From Actinopolymorpha pittospori (GTDB lineage: Bacteria > Actinomycetota > Actinomycetes > Propionibacteriales > Actinopolymorphaceae), in assembly GCF_014873875.1 (NCBI RefSeq), contig NZ_JADBEM010000001.1, positions 7,502,001 to 7,566,000 of the forward strand: DNA of 64,000 nt, read 5' to 3'. Shown here one piece after another: positions 22,491-31,471 of the stretch. The translations under genes and the position numbers were made by a program. The stretch's first letter is position 1. The number at the start of each line of letters is the position of its first letter. A model generated the notes under the pieces. It searched no databases. It was given only the letters and a program-made list of their open reading frames with translations, and was not told where the DNA came from.

Positions 22491-24956
22491 ATGGCGCGTC
22501 ATCGCCTCCGCACGATGCTGGCAGCGGGCTCCACGCTCGCACTCGGTCTCGGCGGCCTCACCTTCCTGACCGTCCCGGCGTCCGCGGCCTCCGTCGACCT
22601 CGTACTCAACGAGGTCTACGGCGGCGGAGGAAACACCGGAGCCACCTTCACCCACGACTTCGTCGAGCTCGCCAACCGCGGTGACGCCCCGGTCGAGCTG
22701 GCCGGGTTGTCCCTGCAGTACGGCTCCTCCACCGGCAACCTCGGCGGTGGCTCGACGCCTGGATCCGGCAACCTGAAGGTCGACCTGCACGGCACCGTCG
22801 CTCCTGGCGGCACCTTCCTGGTGCAGCTCGCGCCTGGTTCGGGCAATGGCGAGGCACTCCCCACGCCCGACCTCGCGAGCACCACGCTCAACCTGTCCGG
22901 CAGCACCGGAAAGGTCGCGCTGGTACGTGGCACCAACGTCCTGGCCTGTGGGTCGACCTGCGCGGCCGACCCGGCCATCGTCGACTTCCTCGGCTACGGC
23001 GCCGCCAACGACTTCGAGGGCCACCCCGCCCCCGCCACGGCCAACGCCACGTCCTCCACGCGCGGCACCGGCGCGGACACCGACGACAACGCGGCCGACT
23101 TCACGACCGGCGCCCCGACTCCGCGCAACGCTGCCGGCGAGACCGGCGGCGGCGGTCCCGAGCCCGAGCCGGAGAAGGCCCGGATCCCCGCCATCCAGGG
23201 CGGTGGCCACCGCTCACCCTTCGCCGGCAAGCGCGTCGAGACCACAGGTGTGGTCACCGCGTCGAAGTTCGACGGCTACTGGGTGCAGGACGCCACCGGC
23301 GATGGCGACGACGACACCTCCGACGGCATCTACGTGTTCGCGACCGCGACCGGCGCGAAGCCGACCGTCGGCCAGGCCGTGACGGTCACCGGCACGGTCA
23401 CCGAATATCGCCCGAGCTCGGCGAGCGGTCCCAACCTCGCGCTCACCGAGATCGAGAACGCCAAGTTCGCCGTCCTGCCGGAGGCGCTGCCGATGCCGGC
23501 GCCCGTCCTGATCGGGCCTGGCGGCCGGGTGGCTCCCGCTCAGAACCCTGACAGCGGTGGCGCCGGCCGGGTCGACGTCGAGACTGCGGGCGAGTTCCGG
23601 CCCGACCGGGACGCCGTCGACTTCTACGAGGCGCTGGAGAGCATGCGCGTCGAGGTGCGCGACGCGGAAGTGGTCGGACCGACGAACAGCTACGGCGAGA
23701 TGGTGGTGGTGCCGGGCGGCACCGACCTCCCCCGCACCCGCGCCGGCGGCGTGCGTTACGCGGCGTACGACACCCCCAACACCCAGCGCATCACCGTGGA
23801 CGACGAGATCATCTACCAGCGGATGCCGAGCGCGAACGTCGGTGACACGCTGCCGGGCTTGGTGAGCGGGCCGCTGTCCTACGACTTCGGCATGTTCCGC
23901 ATCTATCCCGCGCAGGTGCCGCAGGTGCGCTCGGGTGGCCTGGCCAAGGAGGTCACGGCCGCGCCGAACCACAACGAGCTGGCGATCGCGTCGTTCAACG
24001 TCGAGAACCTCGACCCGACCGACCCGGCGGAGAAGGTCGACCAGCTGGCCTCGACGATCGTGCACAACCTCGCCGCTCCCGACGTGCTCGCGCTGGAGGA
24101 GGTCCAGGACGACACCGGCGCCGAGTGCCCGGACGGACCGAGCCCGACCTGTACGCCGGACGGCGTGGTCACGGCCGACCAGACGCTGCGGATGCTGACC
24201 GAGGCGATCACCGCGGCCGGTGGCCCGGCGTACCAGTGGCGCGAGATCTCCCCGCAGAACCTCACCGACGGCGGCGAGCCGACCGGCAACATCCGGGTGG
24301 CCTTCCTCTTCCGCCCCGACCGTGGCGTCCAATTCGTCGACCGACCCGGTGGCGACGCGACGACGCCGACAGGCGTCCAGAACATCGACGGCAAGGCGGC
24401 CCTGACGCTCTCCCCCGGCCGGATCGCCCCGACCGACGATGCCTGGGCCAACTCCCGCAAGCCGCTCGCCGGTGAGTTCAGCTATCACGGCCGGACGGTC
24501 TTCGTGATCGCCAACCACTTCAACTCCAAGGGCGGCGACGAGCCCATCATGGGTCGCTGGCAGCCGCCGACCCGCTCCTCCGAGCAGCAGCGACACCAGC
24601 AGGCCGTGCTCGTCCACGACTTCGTGGCCGACATCCTCGCGGTGCAGAAGGACGCCAGGGTGATCGTCGCCGGCGACCTCAACGACTTCGAGTTCTCACA
24701 GACCAGCTCGCTGCTGCGCGAGGACGGGACGTTGGTGAGCCTGCCGACGCTGCTGCCGGAGCAGGAGCGCTACTCCTACGTGTTCGACGGCAACTCCCAG
24801 GTTCTCGACCAGATCCTGGTGAGCCCGGCGCTCGTGGGCAAGAGGTCGGCCGGGCTGTCCGGACGGGTGCGCGGCTACGACATCGTGCACGTCAACGCGG
24901 AGTTCGCCGACCAGGTGAGCGACCACGACCCCCAGGTGGTGCGGATCACCCCGTAG
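22491..24956 (+). CDS. Secreted nuclease: lamin-tail domain, OB-fold and endonuclease/exonuclease/phosphatase domain
   Basis: An exported 821-residue enzyme like ExeM/NucH extracellular DNases. A Sec-type signal peptide (MARHRLRTMLAAGST, cleavage near ASA-A) is followed by a lamin-tail domain (VLNEVYGGGGNTGATFTHDFVEL, to about 170) and an OB-fold module (about 237-310, starting at ARIPAIQG). The C-terminal EEP nuclease domain begins near residue 499 (IASFNVENL) and shows LEEVQDD, VAGDLNDFE and SDHDPQVV, the metal and catalytic residues. Start at 22491 with GGAG upstream. Likely cuts extracellular DNA for nutrient or biofilm turnover. The last 11 bases overlap the convergent WYL regulator gene. 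Confidence 0.9.
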   Translation: MARHRLRTMLAAGSTLALGLGGLTFLTVPASAASVDLVLNEVYGGGGNTGATFTHDFVELANRGDAPVELAGLSLQYGSSTGNLGGGSTPGSGNLKVDLHGTVAPGGTFLVQLAPGSGNGEALPTPDLASTTLNLSGSTGKVALVRGTNVLACGSTCAADPAIVDFLGYGAANDFEGHPAPATANATSSTRGTGADTDDNAADFTTGAPTPRNAAGETGGGGPEPEPEKARIPAIQGGGHRSPFAGKRVETTGVVTASKFDGYWVQDATGDGDDDTSDGIYVFATATGAKPTVGQAVTVTGTVTEYRPSSASGPNLALTEIENAKFAVLPEALPMPAPVLIGPGGRVAPAQNPDSGGAGRVDVETAGEFRPDRDAVDFYEALESMRVEVRDAEVVGPTNSYGEMVVVPGGTDLPRTRAGGVRYAAYDTPNTQRITVDDEIIYQRMPSANVGDTLPGLVSGPLSYDFGMFRIYPAQVPQVRSGGLAKEVTAAPNHNELAIASFNVENLDPTDPAEKVDQLASTIVHNLAAPDVLALEEVQDDTGAECPDGPSPTCTPDGVVTADQTLRMLTEAITAAGGPAYQWREISPQNLTDGGEPTGNIRVAFLFRPDRGVQFVDRPGGDATTPTGVQNIDGKAALTLSPGRIAPTDDAWANSRKPLAGEFSYHGRTVFVIANHFNSKGGDEPIMGRWQPPTRSSEQQRHQQAVLVHDFVADILAVQKDARVIVAGDLNDFEFSQTSSLLREDGTLVSLPTLLPEQERYSYVFDGNSQVLDQILVSPALVGKRSAGLSGRVRGYDIVHVNAEFADQVSDHDPQVVRITP

Positions 24957-25914
24957 CCTCGCCGGTGGCGCGGAGGAACCTGGTGCCCCACTCCCGGATG
25001 TGCTCGACCAGCTCCGGCGGCTGGAGCACCTCGAACTCCGCGCCCACCCCGCCCAGAGCGAAGGCGGGCCAGTCGAGCTGGTCCGTCGTCATCAGGAACC
25101 GACAGCGTCCCTCGTCGATCTCCTCCACGGTCGCCCACTGACCGATCAGGGCGCGCACCTTCTCCGCGGGGGCATGGACGATCGCCTCGACGGTGTGCGA
25201 CGCCGCGGAGGTGCCGTCCATGCCCGCCCGCACGTACGCCGCGGCGTCCTCGGCGGGTAACTTCCGCGGACGGAACCGAACGCCCGTGTTGTGCGGGTCG
25301 CTGAGCCGGTCGAGGCGGAAACTGCGCCAGTCGTGTCGGAGCAGGTCGTAGGCGACGAGGTACCAGCGGCGGCCGAGCGAGACCAGGCGGTGAGGCTCGA
25401 CGTGTCGGTCCGTCTGCTCACCACGTGCCGCGGTGTAGGAGAAGCGCAACTGCTCCTCGTCGCGGCAGGCCTGCGCGAGCGTGGTCAGCACCTCGGCGTC
25501 GACCGTCGGCCCGTTGCCCCAGACGGCGGGAACGGTGGCGGTGCGCAGCGCGTCGACCCGGCGGCGCAGCCGAGGTGGCATGACCTGGACGACCTTGGCG
25601 AGTGCCCGCACCGAGGACTCCTCGATGCCCGCGATCGCCCCCTGGGCGGCCGTTCGCAGCCCGATGGCGAGGGCCACCGCCTCCTCGTCGTCGACCACGA
25701 GCGGTGGAAGTGCCGCGCCGGCGGCGAGCTGGTAACCGCCGTCGACACCGCGGTGGGCGTCGACCGGGTATCCCAGCTCACGCAGCCGGTCGACGTCGCG
25801 GCGCAGTGTGCGCACCGAGACCCCCAGGCGTTCGGCCAGCTCGCCGCCGGGCCAGAACCGGTGCGTCTGGAGCAGCGAAAGAAGCCGCAGCGTCCGGGAG
25901 CTCGTGTTGGCCAT
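24946..25914 (-). CDS. WYL-domain transcriptional regulator
   Basis: A 322-residue regulator with an N-terminal HTH_11 winged helix (RTLRLLSLLQTHRFWPGGELAERLGVSVRTLRRDVDRL split over the first 40 residues), a middle linker with conserved DGGYQL, and a WYL domain (RRWYLVAYDLLRHDWRSFRLDRL region, about 180-205) followed by a C-terminal WCX part. WYL domains sense small molecules or nucleic acids. It is single, with no obvious target gene; the convergent nuclease gene overlaps its end by 11 bp. Confidence 0.9.
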   Translation of the reverse strand: MANTSSRTLRLLSLLQTHRFWPGGELAERLGVSVRTLRRDVDRLRELGYPVDAHRGVDGGYQLAAGAALPPLVVDDEEAVALAIGLRTAAQGAIAGIEESSVRALAKVVQVMPPRLRRRVDALRTATVPAVWGNGPTVDAEVLTTLAQACRDEEQLRFSYTAARGEQTDRHVEPHRLVSLGRRWYLVAYDLLRHDWRSFRLDRLSDPHNTGVRFRPRKLPAEDAAAYVRAGMDGTSAASHTVEAIVHAPAEKVRALIGQWATVEEIDEGRCRFLMTTDQLDWPAFALGGVGAEFEVLQPPELVEHIREWGTRFLRATGEATG

Positions 25915-26018
25915 GCGCTCAGGATGCCGCGAATTCAGGTCAGAATGTGGCCGTTGTGAGCAGCATCGCGGGATCTTCCCCCGAACGTCCGGCCGCCCGG
26001 CGGGCGTAAGGTCGAGTC

Positions 26019-26426
26019 ATGCCGCAGAAAGTGCAGAAGACCGACGAAGAATGGCGCGCCGAACTCTCGCCGCAGGAGTTCGCCGTGCTCCGGCAGGCCG
26101 GCACGGAGCGTCCCTGGAGCGGGGAGTACGTCGAGACCAAGACCACCGGCGTCTACCGCTGCCGGGCCTGTGGAGCCGAGCTGTTCCGCAGCGACACGAA
26201 GTTCGACAGCCACTGCGGCTGGCCCTCGTTCTGGTCGCCGTTGGCCGAGGACCGGATCCGTCTCCTCGAGGACAGGTCGTTCGGCACGGTCCGCACCGAG
26301 GTGCGCTGCGGGAGCTGCGATTCCCACCTCGGCCACGTCTTCGAGGGCGAGGGCTACGGTACGCCCACCGACCAGCGCTACTGCATCAACTCGATCTCGC
26401 TGACGCTCGAACCCGACGAGAGCTGA
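26019..26426 (+). CDS. msrB: Peptide methionine-R-sulfoxide reductase
   Basis: Repairs methionine-R-sulfoxide in proteins. The 135-residue enzyme has both zinc CxxC pairs (CRACG and CGSCD), the substrate pocket GWPSFW and HLGHVFEGEG, and the catalytic cysteine in RYCINS near the C-terminus. These are the complete MsrB hallmarks. It stands alone, divergent from the WYL gene by about 100 bp. Confidence 0.96.
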   Translation: MPQKVQKTDEEWRAELSPQEFAVLRQAGTERPWSGEYVETKTTGVYRCRACGAELFRSDTKFDSHCGWPSFWSPLAEDRIRLLEDRSFGTVRTEVRCGSCDSHLGHVFEGEGYGTPTDQRYCINSISLTLEPDES

Positions 26427-26451
26427 TCGTCGGGTCGACGTCGCGACCGGC

Positions 26452-26847
26452 TCAGCCCCCGGGACGTTCGCCCGGCAGCACTCCCTGGATCTCGGCCGCC
26501 GCCTCGAGCAGCTGGGTCTGGAGGGGTTCGACGACGCGAACGTCCTCGGGCAGCTCACCACCGAACACCGGACGGATCTCGAACGCCAGGTCGAGCAGCT
26601 GCTCGCGGGTGAAGCCGCCCGCCCGCAGCCGGTAGGACTCCCCCGAGAGCCGGCGGTACTCCGCCATGCGCTCCTTCCAGGCGGGGTTGGCCATCCGCGT
26701 CTGGTTGTCCTTCATCACCTCGACGAGTCGGTCGAGCACACCCTCGAGCCGCAGCAGCTGCTCCTTGCGCTGCTCGACGTCGAGGTCCAGCGGCGCCGAC
26801 GGTGCCAGATCGTCCTTCCCGCCGAAGACCTTCCGCAGCCAGCTCAC
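26452..26847 (-). CDS. Conserved actinobacterial hypothetical protein
   Basis: A 131-residue, mainly helical, charged protein starting MSWLRKVFGGKDD. The middle (QRKEQLLRLEGVLDRLVEVMKDNQ) looks like a coiled-coil helix, and no catalytic motif is visible. It lies 48 bases downstream of hemQ on the same strand and may be co-transcribed with the heme genes. I recall similar proteins next to hemQ in other actinobacteria, without known function. Confidence 0.72.
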   Translation of the reverse strand: MSWLRKVFGGKDDLAPSAPLDLDVEQRKEQLLRLEGVLDRLVEVMKDNQTRMANPAWKERMAEYRRLSGESYRLRAGGFTREQLLDLAFEIRPVFGGELPEDVRVVEPLQTQLLEAAAEIQGVLPGERPGG

Positions 26848-26895
26848 ACCCGGTCCTCCCTCACGTTCACCCTCATGTCGACAGGGTCGTCGAAG

Positions 26896-27615
26896 TTACG
26901 GCAGCAGCGCCACGATGTCGGCGATCGACCTGCGTCGCCCGGCGAAGAAGGGCACCTCCTCGCGGGTGTGCAGGCGGGCCTTGGCGCCACGCAGGTGGCG
27001 CATCAGGTCGGTGATGCGGTGCAGCTCGTCCGCCTCGAACGCCAGGATCCATTCGTAGTCGCCGAGCGCGAACGACGCCACCGTGTTGGCGCGTACGTCC
27101 GGATAGTCGCGGGCCATCTTTCCATGCTCCGCGAGCAAGGCCCGGCGTTCTTCGTCTGGCAGGAGATACCACTCGTAGGAACGCACAAAGGGATAGACGC
27201 TGACGTACCGCTTCGGCTCCTCCTCGGCGAGGAAGGCCGGAATGTGGCTCTTGTTGAACTCTGCCGGGCGGTGCAGCGCGAGCTGGGACCAGACCGGCTC
27301 GAGATGACGACCGAGGTCCGTACGCCGGAAGCGGTTGTAGGCGTCCTGCAGGTCGTCCGAACTCGGCGCGTGCCACCAGACGAGCAGGTCGGCGTCGGCC
27401 CGCAGCCCGGACACGTCGTAGGTGCCCCGCACCACGACGTCCTTCTCCGCGAGCTGGCCGAACAACTCCTCGACCTCGGTCGCGAGCCCGCGCCCACCCG
27501 AGCCGAGCGGGTCACGCAGCCGGAACACCGACCACATGGTGTAGCGGATCGTCTGGTTGAGGTCTCGCGCCTTCGGGCGGGCCGGGCGATCGTCCGACTG
27601 GTGTGGAGCGGTCAT
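26896..27615 (-). CDS. hemQ: Coproheme decarboxylase (HemQ/ChdC)
   Basis: The last enzyme of the coproporphyrin-dependent heme pathway: it decarboxylates Fe-coproporphyrin III to heme b with hydrogen peroxide. The 239-residue protein is of the chlorite dismutase superfamily: IRYTMWSVFRL, a central ferredoxin-like repeat (DLLVWWHAPSSDDLQDAYNRFRR), SVYPFVRSYEWYLLP with the likely catalytic tyrosine, and EHGKMARDYP with the likely proximal histidine. Actinobacterial HemQ proteins have this make-up. Its start overlaps the stop of cgoX by four bases, so the two are one operon. Confidence 0.93.
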   Translation of the reverse strand: MTAPHQSDDRPARPKARDLNQTIRYTMWSVFRLRDPLGSGGRGLATEVEELFGQLAEKDVVVRGTYDVSGLRADADLLVWWHAPSSDDLQDAYNRFRRTDLGRHLEPVWSQLALHRPAEFNKSHIPAFLAEEEPKRYVSVYPFVRSYEWYLLPDEERRALLAEHGKMARDYPDVRANTVASFALGDYEWILAFEADELHRITDLMRHLRGAKARLHTREEVPFFAGRRRSIADIVALLP

Positions 27616-29021
27616 GCCGTCATTGTCCCCGGGGTCGGTAGCGCGGCGAGCACCTGGGTCGCAGCCTGCCGGGCGCTGGCGACGCAGGCGGGAATGCCGA
27701 GCCCGTCGTAGGCGGCGCCGGCGAGGGCCAGCCCGGGATGGGCGGCGACGCCCGCGCGGATCCGGGCCACGCGCTCACGGTGGCCGACGGCGTACTGCGG
27801 GAGCGCGCCGCCCCAGCGCTGTACGTGCGCGGCGATCGGCGGGCCGCTGACACCGACCGCGGCCGCGAGGTCGGCGCGGGCGGCCTGGACCAGTTCGTCG
27901 TCGTCGCGCTGCAGATCGGCCTCCTCGCGGTGACGGCCGACGGAGCAGCGCACGATCACGGTTCCGGCCCCGCGTTCGCCGAGCCAGCCCCACTTCTGGG
28001 AGGAGTACGTCGCCGCCTTGATCACCCGGCCCTCGACCGGCGGGACGAGGAAGCCCGACCCGGCCAGCCGCCCCGGGAACGCATCGGCGGGGAACGCCAG
28101 CGCGATCGTCGCCATGCTGGCGTACTCGATCCCGGCCAGGTCGGCCGCCACGGAGGGTGCGATCGACCCGAGGAGGCGTCCGGTGGGTCGCGCCGGGCAG
28201 GCGAGCACCACCGCGTCGGCCCGCACGAGTTCGGGGGCCCGCGTCGGGCCGGTGACCAGCTCCCACCCGGTGGTCGTCCGACGGAGTTCGCGGACGGTCG
28301 TGTCGGTGCGGATCCGGGCTCCGGAGGCTCGTGCCACCGCCGGGACGAGCTGGCCGACGCCACCGTCCAGGCCGGCGAACACCGGAACGTCGGAGCTGGG
28401 TGCCGCCGCCCGGGCCCTGACCGCGGCGTGCACCAGGGACGGGTCCTCGCGCAGGTAGGGCATCAGCTGCGGGACGGTCGCCTGCAGGGACAGGTCGTCG
28501 GCGTGGCCCGCGTACACCCCGCCGAGCAGGGGTTCGATCAGCCGGTCCACGATCTCCCGGCCGAGCCGCTGCGTCGCGTAGCGTCCGATCGACACGTCGT
28601 CGTCGAGTCCGCTGCCGGGCACCTCGGGTTCGGTGGCGATCCGGGCGAGCGCCTCGTCGCTCAGCACACCGCTCGGCTCGACCAGGGCGCGCTCGGCAGG
28701 GATGCCCATCACGGTGCCGCCGGGAAGTGGACGGATCGCTGCCCGCGACCAGACGGCGGCGGAGGTGGTGGCGGGATACCTGACCGCCTCGGCGAGACCC
28801 ACCTCGCGGGCGAGCTCGACCGCTTCGGGCCGCCGGTTGAGCATCGCCTCCGCGCCGGTGTCGACGGGTATGCCGGCCAGCTCGACCGTTCGCAGCTTGC
28901 CGCCCAGGCTCGGCGCGCCCTCCAGGACCGTGACCTCGATGTCGGTCCGCCCGGCCCGAGTGAGGAACCACGCGGCCGACGCTCCCGCGATCCCACCGCC
29001 TACCACCACCACCTGACGCAT
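27612..29021 (-). CDS. cgoX: Coproporphyrinogen III oxidase (HemY/CgoX type)
   Basis: FAD enzyme that oxidises coproporphyrinogen III to coproporphyrin III in Gram-positive bacteria. The 469-residue protein starts with the dinucleotide-binding motif VVVGGGIAGASAAWFLTRAG and continues with EGAPSLGGKLRTVE, typical of the PPOX/MAO family; the C-terminal FAD segment is PGLALAGAAYDGLGIPACVASAR. I used ATG 29021 because it directly precedes the FAD motif; the frame is open to 29087. Annotated elsewhere as hemG or hemY. It is coupled to hemQ; hemE is 1.1 kb away, separated by a DUF4349 gene on the other strand. Confidence 0.92.
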   Translation of the reverse strand: MRQVVVVGGGIAGASAAWFLTRAGRTDIEVTVLEGAPSLGGKLRTVELAGIPVDTGAEAMLNRRPEAVELAREVGLAEAVRYPATTSAAVWSRAAIRPLPGGTVMGIPAERALVEPSGVLSDEALARIATEPEVPGSGLDDDVSIGRYATQRLGREIVDRLIEPLLGGVYAGHADDLSLQATVPQLMPYLREDPSLVHAAVRARAAAPSSDVPVFAGLDGGVGQLVPAVARASGARIRTDTTVRELRRTTTGWELVTGPTRAPELVRADAVVLACPARPTGRLLGSIAPSVAADLAGIEYASMATIALAFPADAFPGRLAGSGFLVPPVEGRVIKAATYSSQKWGWLGERGAGTVIVRCSVGRHREEADLQRDDDELVQAARADLAAAVGVSGPPIAAHVQRWGGALPQYAVGHRERVARIRAGVAAHPGLALAGAAYDGLGIPACVASARQAATQVLAALPTPGTMTA

Positions 29022-29146
29022 GCGTCCACCTTCGCAGACGGACCTGCGGGCAACGTCCCCCACCCGTCGGGCGTCGTGACAGCACACGCCGGGTGATCAT
29101 CGAACTCGTCGGGCGACACCCGGGTCATCCTTCGCGGAGGTCCGCC

Positions 29147-30130
29147 ATGAACGGCCCAGTCCTACGCCGGTCCCTCTCCTGCCTCTCCCTGTTCCCCCTC
29201 GCCGGTCTGATGGTCGGCGCCCTCACCCTCGCCGGCTGCTCCGAATCGCCCACTGACGCGGCCGCTCGCTCGGCGGCGGGGGGCGGCGCCGTCAGCGCCC
29301 AGGACACCGGATCGAAGGGAGCCGCGGGCCAGGCACCACAGGAAGCCAAGCAAGGTGAGCAGAGGGCGGGTGGGCAGAAGGTACCCGCGCAGACAGATCG
29401 GCCCCGCGTCGAAGTCCGGACGCGGTCCATCGTGCGCACCGCGGACCTGAACGTCCGCACGAAGGACGTCCGCGGTGCCGCCGGACGGGCCACCTCGCTG
29501 GCGGAGGGCGCCGAGGGCTATGTCGCCAACCAGCAGTCGACGACGGACGGGAGTGTCCGCGCCGAGGAGGTGAGCGGTGTCAGCCTCGTGCTGCGGGTTC
29601 CGGTCGAGGAGTTCGACCGGGTGGTCCGGGAGCTCCGCCGGCTCGGCACCGTCTACGCCGACAAGCAGGAGGCGGTCGACGTCACCGACGAGGTGGTCGA
29701 CGTGGAGAGCAGGCTCTCAAGCCAGCGCAAGAGCATCGAACGGCTGCGTTCCCTGCTGTCGCAGGCCGACACGGTCGGCGAGGTGATGCAGGTCGAGTCC
29801 GAGCTCGCCACGCGCGAGGCCGACCTCGAGGCGCTCCAGGCCCGGTCGGCGACGCTCGGCGCGCAGGCCGCCCTGTCCACCATCCGGGTGAGTTTCGAGG
29901 TACCGACCGCCGCCGTGGTCGAGGCGGCGGGCGAGCGCGGATTCCTGGCCGGTCTGAGCGCCGGATGGAACGCGTTCACGGCGGTCGGGATGGGACTGCT
30001 CACGGCCCTCGGTGCGATGGCGCCGTTCCTCGTCCTGCTCGCGCTCCTCGGCGTACCGGCCTGGCGGATCTACCGGGCCCGGACCCGCCGACGCCACGCA
30101 CCGGCCGCGGGGCCTGCTCCCGAGGCGTGA
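29147..30130 (+). CDS. DUF4349 lipoprotein
   Basis: A 327-residue exported lipoprotein. The signal peptide ends in the lipobox LTLAGC, so the cysteine is probably lipidated; a disordered Ala/Gly/Gln-rich linker follows. The DUF4349 domain spans about 100-265 (RSIVRTADLNVRTKDVRGAA to STIRVSFEVP) and includes a coiled-coil helix rich in Glu and Arg. A membrane segment (GMGLLTALGAMAPFLVLLALLGV) and a basic tail end the protein. GGAGG precedes the ATG at 29147. DUF4349 proteins have no settled function. In M. tuberculosis the heme genes are adjacent without it, so it looks inserted between hemE and cgoX. Confidence 0.85.
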   Translation: MNGPVLRRSLSCLSLFPLAGLMVGALTLAGCSESPTDAAARSAAGGGAVSAQDTGSKGAAGQAPQEAKQGEQRAGGQKVPAQTDRPRVEVRTRSIVRTADLNVRTKDVRGAAGRATSLAEGAEGYVANQQSTTDGSVRAEEVSGVSLVLRVPVEEFDRVVRELRRLGTVYADKQEAVDVTDEVVDVESRLSSQRKSIERLRSLLSQADTVGEVMQVESELATREADLEALQARSATLGAQAALSTIRVSFEVPTAAVVEAAGERGFLAGLSAGWNAFTAVGMGLLTALGAMAPFLVLLALLGVPAWRIYRARTRRRHAPAAGPAPEA

Positions 30131-30160
30131 TCCCGACCGCTGCCGCCGAGGCGGGCGTTC

Positions 30161-30216
30161 GCGGTCAGCGGGCGGCGGTCAGCGGGCGGCGGTCAGCGGG
30201 TGGCGGTCAGCGGGCG
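30161..30216. repeat. 14-bp tandem repeat, four copies, at the 3' end of hemE
   Basis: GCGGTCAGCGGGCG at 30161, 30175 and 30203, with one changed base in the copy at 30189. The last copy contains the hemE stop codon (30207-30209 on the minus strand); the others lie between the two convergent gene ends. Confidence 0.9.
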
Positions 30217-31286
30217 GACTCGGCGTGCACGAAGTCGACCAGGCGGGTGAGCACGTCCGGATCGGTCGTCGGGAGAACGCCGTGCCCGAGGTTGAAGATG
30301 TGCCCGGGCGCCGACCGTCCGGCGGCCAGGATCGACCGGGACTTGTCCGCGATGATCTCCCAGGGCGCGAAGACCAGGGCCGGGTCGAGGTTTCCCTGGA
30401 CCGCGCGACCGGCGACCCGTTCGATCCCGTCGCGCAGCGGCACCCGCCAGTCGACACCGACGACGTCCGCGCCGGCCGCGGCCATCGAACCGAGCAGCTC
30501 ACCGGTGCCCACACCGAAGTGGATCCGGGGGACGCCGAGCGTGCCCACCTCCGCGAGCACGGCCTCGGAGTGGGGCCGGACGTACGCGTCGTAGTCGGCG
30601 GGGGCGAGGCTGCCCGCCCAGGAGTCGAACAGCTGGACGGCACTCGCGCCGGCCTCCACCTGGACGCGGAGGAAGTTCGCCGAGATCCTGGCGAGCCGGG
30701 CGAGTAGTTCGTGCCACACGTCCGGCGCGCCGTACATCAGCGCCTTCGTCGCCGTGTGGTCACGACTGGGACCGCCCTCGACGAGGTAGGAGGCCAGGGT
30801 GAACGGTGCGCCGGTGAAGCCGATCAGCGGGGTGCTGCCGAGCGTGCGCACCACCTCACCGACCGCGGCCGAGACGTAAGGGACGTCCGCGGCTTCGAGT
30901 GGTCGCAGTTGGTCGAGGTCGGAGAGCTCACGCACCCGGTGGGCGACGACCGGTCCGGTGCCCGGGACGATGTCGAGATCGACCCCGATCGCCTTGAGCG
31001 GGACCATGATGTCGGAGTAGAGGATGGCGGCGTCCACGCCATATCTCCGGACCGGCTGCATGGTGATCTCCACCACCTGCTCCGGACGGGTGCACGTCTC
31101 GAGCATCGGAGTGCCCTCGCGAAGCGCGCGGTACTCGGGGAGCGCACGTCCCGCCTGTCGCATGAACCACACCGGGGTGTACGGCACCGGCTCGCCTCGG
31201 CAGGCCCGTAGGAAGGCCGAGTCGTGCGCTGCCGCCGCGGCACCGCCGGGATGGTTCGCGTCGTTGGTCTGGATCGTCGTCTCCAC
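30207..31286 (-). CDS. hemE: Uroporphyrinogen decarboxylase
   Basis: Decarboxylates uroporphyrinogen III to coproporphyrinogen III, the branch point substrate for CgoX and HemQ next to it. The 359-residue protein has PVWFMRQAGRALPEYR (invariant Arg residues), AAILYSDIMVPLKAIG with the catalytic Asp, GFTGAPFTLASYLVEGG and NLGHGVLP near the C-terminus. The start is GTG 31286. Siroheme synthesis (cysG at 3034) uses the same substrate, uroporphyrinogen III. Its end lies in a 14-bp tandem repeat. Confidence 0.96.
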   Translation of the reverse strand: METTIQTNDANHPGGAAAAAHDSAFLRACRGEPVPYTPVWFMRQAGRALPEYRALREGTPMLETCTRPEQVVEITMQPVRRYGVDAAILYSDIMVPLKAIGVDLDIVPGTGPVVAHRVRELSDLDQLRPLEAADVPYVSAAVGEVVRTLGSTPLIGFTGAPFTLASYLVEGGPSRDHTATKALMYGAPDVWHELLARLARISANFLRVQVEAGASAVQLFDSWAGSLAPADYDAYVRPHSEAVLAEVGTLGVPRIHFGVGTGELLGSMAAAGADVVGVDWRVPLRDGIERVAGRAVQGNLDPALVFAPWEIIADKSRSILAAGRSAPGHIFNLGHGVLPTTDPDVLTRLVDFVHAESAR

Positions 31287-31471
31287 AGCTTCGAGAGCCT
31301 AGGCTCCTGGTCCCGAGGTGAACGTCGCGGGGTTCGGGGCCGTCTGGTGTCCGCGACCGGCCACCGGTTGGACGGGTTTATGACATTTTTCCCAGGTTTA
31401 AACGTCAGACAAGCCGTTCTCGGCGCGTCGCAGCCCCGCACCTGGGGGTCGGCAGACGTATTCTCTCCCGC

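Noticed and set aside
16744..25000. Mobile genetic element or prophage carrying the ESX-like genes
   Set aside because: No integrase, transposase, attachment-site repeat or clear change in base composition was seen at the borders.
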